A stretch of DNA of 64,000 bases, taken from assembly GCA_963774075.1 (NCBI GenBank), contig CAVZDP010000002.1:372001-436000 (forward strand), written 5' to 3'. Positions 59,441 to 64,000 of this stretch are shown here, one piece after another (positions within the stretch are counted from its first letter, which is position 1; the number at the start of each line of letters is the position of its first letter). This stretch comes from JBBQNR01 sp963774075. Lineage in GTDB: Bacteria > Actinomycetota > Thermoleophilia > Solirubrobacterales > JBBDJG01. A model generated the notes under the pieces. The model did not search any database and was not told the origin of the DNA. It saw only the letters and a list, made by a program, of their open reading frames with translations. The translations under genes and the position numbers were made by a program.

Positions 59441-61363
59441 CTAGGCGTTCGGGAAGGGGTGCGCCGGCTCGGAGTCGACGATCACCCGGCACGGCCTCTT
59501 GCCGAGAACCGTCTCGAGCGTTCTGCTCAGGAGCCTGCCGGCCGGGCGATGCGCCGGCATCGGCATCACGATCGCGTTCGCGCGGCTCTCCACGGCCTCA
59601 CGGACTATCCGCGAGCCGGCCTCGCCCGCGCGCACCTTGGCGATCTCGCCCTTGATGCGCTGCCCCCGCCCGGCCCGCTGGCGCGCTGCTTCGATGATCG
59701 CCTGGGCCGTCGCCTCAGCCTCCGGCAACGGCGCATCGATGTCGAGGTGCTGGGGCACGTCCAGGGTCACGACCACGCGCACGTCGCCCCGCTTGTGTGA
59801 GGCCAGCTTCAGGGCGACTGCGATCGCGCTCTGCGAGTACGTGTTCTCCTCGAACGCTACGAGCACCCCGACGTACTCGACGGGCCCCACGCCGACGGGC
59901 TTGGGCAGCGCGATCCTGCTCGTCTGCGTGAGCGAGAGCCCCTTGCGACGCCGGTAGACGAAGTAGGTGACCATTCCCACGGCGAGCCAGCCGGAGCCGA
60001 CGTAGAGCGCGTCGGGATACAGGGTCATCACCGCGATCCAGGCGGCGAACGTGCCGAGGCCGCCAAGGATGGCGAACAGCGGCAGGTCGACCCCGCGGAC
60101 GCGGACGTTGAGCGGCGCCCGGTACCAGGCCTCCTCCTGCTCCACCTCGACATCGCCCGGTAGCCGCCGCATGCGGCTGCGCGCGAGCCTCCAGCGCAGC
60201 CCCACGAGCGCAGCGTGCGCGATCGTGAAGGACAGCATCGCGCCAAACGCGTAGAGAGTGCCGAGGAACTCCTCCTGCCCGGGCAGCATCACGAGACAGG
60301 CGATGAGCCCGAAGAGCGCGATCCCGTTCGCCGGCGTGCGGAAGCGCGGGCTCACGCGCCGGAGCCGGTCGGGGAGCTGCTGGTACTGACCCATCGAGTA
60401 GGTCAGCCTGCTCACGCCGATGATGCCTGCGTTGGACGCGATCAGCAGGATCGTGGCGGCAAGGATCCCGACGTAGTACTCCATGGCAGTCTGGAACACG
60501 CCGAGGTGCATGTTCTCCACCACGCCCAGGATCGGGTCCCCGGCGAATTCCTCCGCCAGGGGCGTCGTGTACTGGCCGCCGACCTCCACCACCGGCATCG
60601 CCGACAGCGCGACGGCCGGCAGGCCGGCGTAGATCAGCATCACCGCGAGCACGACGAAGCGCATCGATCGCGGAATCACCCGGCGGGGCTCTCTGACCTC
60701 TTCGGCCATGTTCGAGATCGTCTCGATGCCCGTGTAGGAGATCATCGCGACGGTGATCGAGAGGAAGAAGTCGTCCCAGGTAGGGGCGACGCCGAAACTG
60801 ATGTTGTCGATGAGCGTCCCGAAGTTGAGCACCAGGAACACGCCGAGCAGGAGAAGAAGGAGCTGAGTCGCGAAGTCGATCACCGCGAGCAGCAGGTTGA
60901 GCCGGGCCGACTCCCTCGCCCCAACGACGTTGATTGCCGAGAGCAGGACGACGATCACGATGCCTCCGATGATGTCGCCGGGGCTGTGCTGCAGCGGCTC
61001 CCAGAAGACGCCGAGGTAGTGAGGCACGAAGAAGGCCGAGATCGCGACCGTGATGATGTAGTTCAGCATCTGGCCCCAGGCGGCTATGAAGCTCACGAGC
61101 TCGTTGAACGCGCGCCGCGCGAAGCTCGAGGAGCCGCCGGCCTCGGGGAAGTTGGTCGCCGCCTCCGTGTAGGTCATCGCGGTCATCACGAACAGCAGCC
61201 CGGCGATGATGTAGACGACCGGCGTCAGCCCGAGCGCGAAAGCCGCCACCAGGCCCAGGGCGTAATAGATCGACGAGCCGACGTTCCCGTAGGCCGCAGA
61301 GAAGAGCGCCCCGGTCCCGAGCACACGCTCCAGACCGAGTCCTTTCGGACGGTACCTGGCCAT
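59441..61363 (-). CDS. APC-superfamily permease with universal-stress tail (copy B)
   Basis: 640 residues, a paralog of copy A: LFSAAYGNVGSSIYYALGLV, GGSSSFARRAFNELVSF, ISYTGIETISNMAEEVREPR and a USP tail (VVVTLDVPQHLDIDAPLPEA, IVMPMPAHRPAGRLLS, VLGKRPCRVIVDSEP). The two genes are 65 bases apart on one strand and share a probable operon. The TMD parts are recognisably related but far from identical, so the duplication is old. The stress-protein tail suggests control by nucleotide binding. Confidence 0.87.
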   Translation of the reverse strand: MARYRPKGLGLERVLGTGALFSAAYGNVGSSIYYALGLVAAFALGLTPVVYIIAGLLFVMTAMTYTEAATNFPEAGGSSSFARRAFNELVSFIAAWGQMLNYIITVAISAFFVPHYLGVFWEPLQHSPGDIIGGIVIVVLLSAINVVGARESARLNLLLAVIDFATQLLLLLLGVFLVLNFGTLIDNISFGVAPTWDDFFLSITVAMISYTGIETISNMAEEVREPRRVIPRSMRFVVLAVMLIYAGLPAVALSAMPVVEVGGQYTTPLAEEFAGDPILGVVENMHLGVFQTAMEYYVGILAATILLIASNAGIIGVSRLTYSMGQYQQLPDRLRRVSPRFRTPANGIALFGLIACLVMLPGQEEFLGTLYAFGAMLSFTIAHAALVGLRWRLARSRMRRLPGDVEVEQEEAWYRAPLNVRVRGVDLPLFAILGGLGTFAAWIAVMTLYPDALYVGSGWLAVGMVTYFVYRRRKGLSLTQTSRIALPKPVGVGPVEYVGVLVAFEENTYSQSAIAVALKLASHKRGDVRVVVTLDVPQHLDIDAPLPEAEATAQAIIEAARQRAGRGQRIKGEIAKVRAGEAGSRIVREAVESRANAIVMPMPAHRPAGRLLSRTLETVLGKRPCRVIVDSEPAHPFPNA

Positions 61364-61580
61364 TGATCAGGGAGGAGTCTGGCGGAAGGCTAGGAGGGTC
61401 TTGAGGCCGCTTCCATCTAGTGGCCCTTCCCGAAACGTTTCACCGGAAACCGCGGCCTCCGGAACCGACATGCGGCGTCCTCGGTCGCCCACGTACTCAC
61501 CGAGTACGCGGGCTCCCTGCGTCCTTGCCTGCCGGCCCCGGATCCTCGCCGTTTCCAGGCGAGCGTTCCGAGAAGGACCA

Positions 61581-62657
61581 CTAGAAACCCCGGCGGGCGA
61601 GCCAGCGGGACAGCTTGCGCCGGAAGCTGCGGGCGCTGCGCTGGAGCGTGAGGGCGTGCCCGGCCTTGGCGACGAGTGCCAGCGAGGTGTCGCGGCTGCG
61701 CGTGTAGCGGTCGAGTTGCTGATCGCAGGCGATCGGGGAGTAGAGCGCGTCGTTGCGCCCGCACAGCACCAGCACAGGGACCTTGACCGCCTTCAGCATC
61801 CGCCCCTGCTGAAGGAGCGCGGGAATGATCGACAGGACGTCGCCGCAAGGGTCACGGTTGCGAAACGGCAGAGCCGCCTGGACCACGGGCGCGGCGGCGT
61901 TCGCGAACATGATCGACTGGAAGTCCGCCGCCGCCGGCTGCCCGTAGAAGGAGTATCCGGAGGGACCGCCCGGATCGGACGGCTCGCCGCCGCGCACGCA
62001 CAGCTCGCGGGTCGGGCCGAGAGCGATCTGGGCGCGCGGCAGGTTCGAGTAGGAGAAGGCCATCGCGACGAGCGCGTCCACGTCCCGGAAGGAATAGGCC
62101 GCTATGTTCGAGATCTCCGCGCCCGCGGAGTGCCCGGCGAGCGCAACACGCTTGAACCGCACCGCCTTGCCACCTTCGACGGCATAGCTGCCGGCGCGCA
62201 GTTGCTGGACGATCTGATGGACCACGTCGGCCTGACCTCCGAGACACGTCCCGTTGCGCCCCTCCGGGCGGCCACTCGCGTCGTATCCGAGCCGATCGAT
62301 CACGACCGATGTGTGTCCGGCCCGCGCCTGCAGCCTCGAGAAGTCGTAGCCCGGCACGGCTTCGAAGCGCCAGAACCACTCGCCGAAGCCGAGCCCGTGC
62401 ACGTAGAGCGTCACAGAGCGCTTGCGCGTGGCTGCGGCGAGCGCGGATCGCGGCCCGACCACGTGACCCTTCACCTGGTAGGCGGCGCCGTCGACCTTGC
62501 AGGCGAACTTGGAGCGGTTGACGTTCTGCACAGAGAAAGTGACGGCGCGCGACTCGACTGCGCGTTGAGCAGCCGCAGCGGGCGCCGGCGGCATCGTGGC
62601 GAGAGCGACGGCCGCTGTCGCAGCGACCACGAGCAGGTTGGCTCTCTTCACCGGCAT
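61581..62657 (-). CDS. Secreted alpha/beta hydrolase
   Basis: 358 residues. A signal peptide (LLVVAATAAVALATMPPAPA) precedes the fold: oxyanion HGLGFGEWFWRFE, nucleophile VALAGHSAGAEISN (GHSAG), an acidic residue in LVLCGRNDALYSP and the final His in LVAKAGHALTLQ. An extracellular lipase, esterase or depolymerase is likely. A TAGGGT 9 bases before the ATG may be a promoter for a very short leader. It is separated from the permease by about 220 non-coding bases. Confidence 0.9.
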   Translation of the reverse strand: MPVKRANLLVVAATAAVALATMPPAPAAAAQRAVESRAVTFSVQNVNRSKFACKVDGAAYQVKGHVVGPRSALAAATRKRSVTLYVHGLGFGEWFWRFEAVPGYDFSRLQARAGHTSVVIDRLGYDASGRPEGRNGTCLGGQADVVHQIVQQLRAGSYAVEGGKAVRFKRVALAGHSAGAEISNIAAYSFRDVDALVAMAFSYSNLPRAQIALGPTRELCVRGGEPSDPGGPSGYSFYGQPAAADFQSIMFANAAAPVVQAALPFRNRDPCGDVLSIIPALLQQGRMLKAVKVPVLVLCGRNDALYSPIACDQQLDRYTRSRDTSLALVAKAGHALTLQRSARSFRRKLSRWLARRGF

Positions 62658-62703
62658 GGGCCCCGGACCCTAACTCAAAGCGGCCGCCGGAATATCTATA
62701 GCG

Positions 62704-64000
62704 TCAAGTAATGAACGGAACGATCAGGAGCGCGACGATGTTCGCGACCTTGATCATCGGGTTGATGGCGGGGCCGGCAGTGTCCTTGTAGGGGTCGCCA
62801 ACCGTGTCGCCCGTTACCGCGGCGGCGTGCGCCTCCGACCCCTTGCCTCCGTAGGCGCCGTCCTCGATCAGCTTCTTCGCGTTGTCCCAGGCCCCTCCGC
62901 CGGAGGTCATCGAGACGGCCATGAACAACCCGGTCACGATCACCCCGATCAGAAGGCCTCCGAGCGCCTGATACGACAGGACCCCGACGATGACCGGAAT
63001 GCCGATCGGTATCAGGGCGGGAAGGATCATCTCCCGCTGGGCCCGCGCGGTCACGATCGACACGCAGCGCGCATAGTCCGGCTTCTCCGTGTAGTCCATG
63101 ATGCCCGGCTTCTCGCGAAACTGCCGCCGCACCTCCTCCACGACCTGGCCGCCGGCGCGCCCGACGGCCTCCACTGCCAGCGCGGCGAAGAGGTAGACCA
63201 TCATCCCGCCGAGGAGCAGGCCGATCAGCACCTCGGGACTCTGCAGGTCGAAGGGCTTGATCGTCTCGCCGGCGCGCTGAAGCTCGGCCACCACCTCCTC
63301 GCGCCAGCTCACGAACAGCACCAGGGCCGCCAGCGCGGCCGAGCTGATCGCATACCCCTTCGTGACGGCTTTCGTGGTGTTCCCAACAGCGTCGAGCGGG
63401 TCGGTGACGTTGCGGACGGACTCCGGCAGGTCCGCCATCTCGGCGATGCCGCCGGCGTTGTCAGTGATGGGCCCGAAGGCGTCGAGCGCCACGATCAGGC
63501 CCGTCATCGAAAGCTGAGCCATCACCGCGATGCCGATCCCGTAGACGCCGGCCAGCTCGTTCGCGCCCAGGATGCCGAGCGCGATCAGAAGCGCCGGTGC
63601 GGCCGTCGACTGCATGCCCTGAGCGAGGCCCTGGATGATGTTGGTGGCGTGTCCCGTCACCGAAGCCCGGCTGATCGTCTTCACGGGGCGGAAGCGGGTC
63701 GAGGTGTAGAAGTCCGTGATCACGAAGATCAACCCGGTGATCGCGAGGCCGATCAGGGTGCAGAGCCACAACTCGCCGACGGAGGGCGGCGCGAGCCCTG
63801 CGCTCTTCGTCGTGAGGTTGTCCATCAGCCAATTCGTCAACGGCAGGAAGGCGGCCGCCGCCAGCACGGCGCTCACGATCACTCCCTGGTACAGCGCCCG
63901 TTCGACGTTGCCGGTGCGAGACCGCACGGCGAAGGTCCCGATCAGAGAGGCGATGATCGAAACGCCTCCGAGCACTAGTGGGTAGATCGCGACCTGGCGC
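62704..64000 (-). CDS. hppA: Membrane H+-pyrophosphatase, N-terminal part beyond the window
   Basis: The C-terminal 431 codons are present; the frame stays open past base 64000. It couples pyrophosphate hydrolysis to proton pumping across the membrane. Features include FGPITDNAGGIAEMA, TDPLDAVGNTTKAVTKGYAI and MVYLFAALAVEAVGRAGG, followed by GDTVGDPYKDTAGPAINPMI near the end. The GNTTKA form (Lys instead of Ala) is the mark of potassium-independent pyrophosphatases. The usual length is 650-700 residues, so about 60% is seen. Confidence 0.96.
   Translation of the reverse strand, partial: RQVAIYPLVLGGVSIIASLIGTFAVRSRTGNVERALYQGVIVSAVLAAAAFLPLTNWLMDNLTTKSAGLAPPSVGELWLCTLIGLAITGLIFVITDFYTSTRFRPVKTISRASVTGHATNIIQGLAQGMQSTAAPALLIALGILGANELAGVYGIGIAVMAQLSMTGLIVALDAFGPITDNAGGIAEMADLPESVRNVTDPLDAVGNTTKAVTKGYAISSAALAALVLFVSWREEVVAELQRAGETIKPFDLQSPEVLIGLLLGGMMVYLFAALAVEAVGRAGGQVVEEVRRQFREKPGIMDYTEKPDYARCVSIVTARAQREMILPALIPIGIPVIVGVLSYQALGGLLIGVIVTGLFMAVSMTSGGGAWDNAKKLIEDGAYGGKGSEAHAAAVTGDTVGDPYKDTAGPAINPMIKVANIVALLIVPFIT

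Noticed and set aside
57351..61363. KimA-type potassium importers
   Set aside because: Both proteins lack the KimA opening sequence and have universal-stress tails instead; general APC permease is the safer name.

Overview
The window looks like chromosomal DNA of a high-GC actinobacterium, most likely of the class Thermoleophilia (Solirubrobacterales or a relative). This is inferred from base composition, leaderless gene starts with TANNNT -10 boxes, the style of the secreted and small membrane proteins, a single-gene H+-pyrophosphatase, and very large cyclase/ATPase regulators. No taxonomic marker such as rRNA lies in the window, so the placement is tentative.

Bases 1-10000 are a minus-strand housekeeping block. 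In transcription order it runs glutamate formimidoyltransferase, a small membrane protein, an MBL-fold hydrolase, hisS, aspS, a redox-dead thioredoxin-fold membrane protein, mnmA (fused to a NifU/IscU-like domain) and alaS (cut by the window edge). Many junctions overlap (TGATG, GTGA), so translation is probably coupled. tRNA-Met(CAT) follows on the plus strand.

Bases 10150-13690 are an accessory segment next to that tRNA. The composition is visibly less GC-rich. It carries a small HTH protein, two unknown genes, a TIR-domain protein (probable NADase, candidate anti-phage effector) and a TacA/TacT-type antitoxin/toxin pair. Paired GGTAACG-type repeats lie near both ends and a truncated SnoaL-like gene sits at the far edge. 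No integrase was found.

Bases 13990-28400 are a mixed region: a DHFR-like reductase, an LLM-class oxidoreductase, a DUF2243 membrane protein, a beta-helix protein, a beta-propeller protein, two secreted metallophosphoesterases (one with a duplicated FN3-DNRLRE module), an MBL-fold hydrolase, an SDR enzyme, a DUF6777 protein and an SCP2-domain protein. Bases 28406-36850 hold an APC permease and two paralogous class III cyclase/AAA/TPR regulators separated by a second SCP2-domain gene.

Bases 37060-45320 encode mostly secreted or membrane proteins, including a PHP-type protein with FN3-DNRLRE modules and an ECF sigma factor fused to an anti-sigma-like zinc finger and membrane tail. Bases 45340-55500 carry an FMN 2-hydroxyacid oxidase, a multi-pass glycosyltransferase, a 66-bp hairpin repeat array, a heterodimeric ABC exporter pair, a sulfotransferase, a methyltransferase, a GT92-like glycosyltransferase, tRNA-Gln(CTG), a decayed HNH gene and a CmcI-family protein; the later part resembles a surface-glycan decoration set. 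Bases 55480-64000 contain a lipoprotein, two TrkA-type potassium-regulatory proteins, two APC permeases with universal-stress tails, a secreted alpha/beta hydrolase and a partial hppA.

The most notable signals are the scaffold-MnmA fusion with a CxxC...C thiolase site, the repeat family that keeps its hairpins while its sequence changes, the TIR gene in the tRNA-linked segment, and a recurring leaderless promoter architecture.
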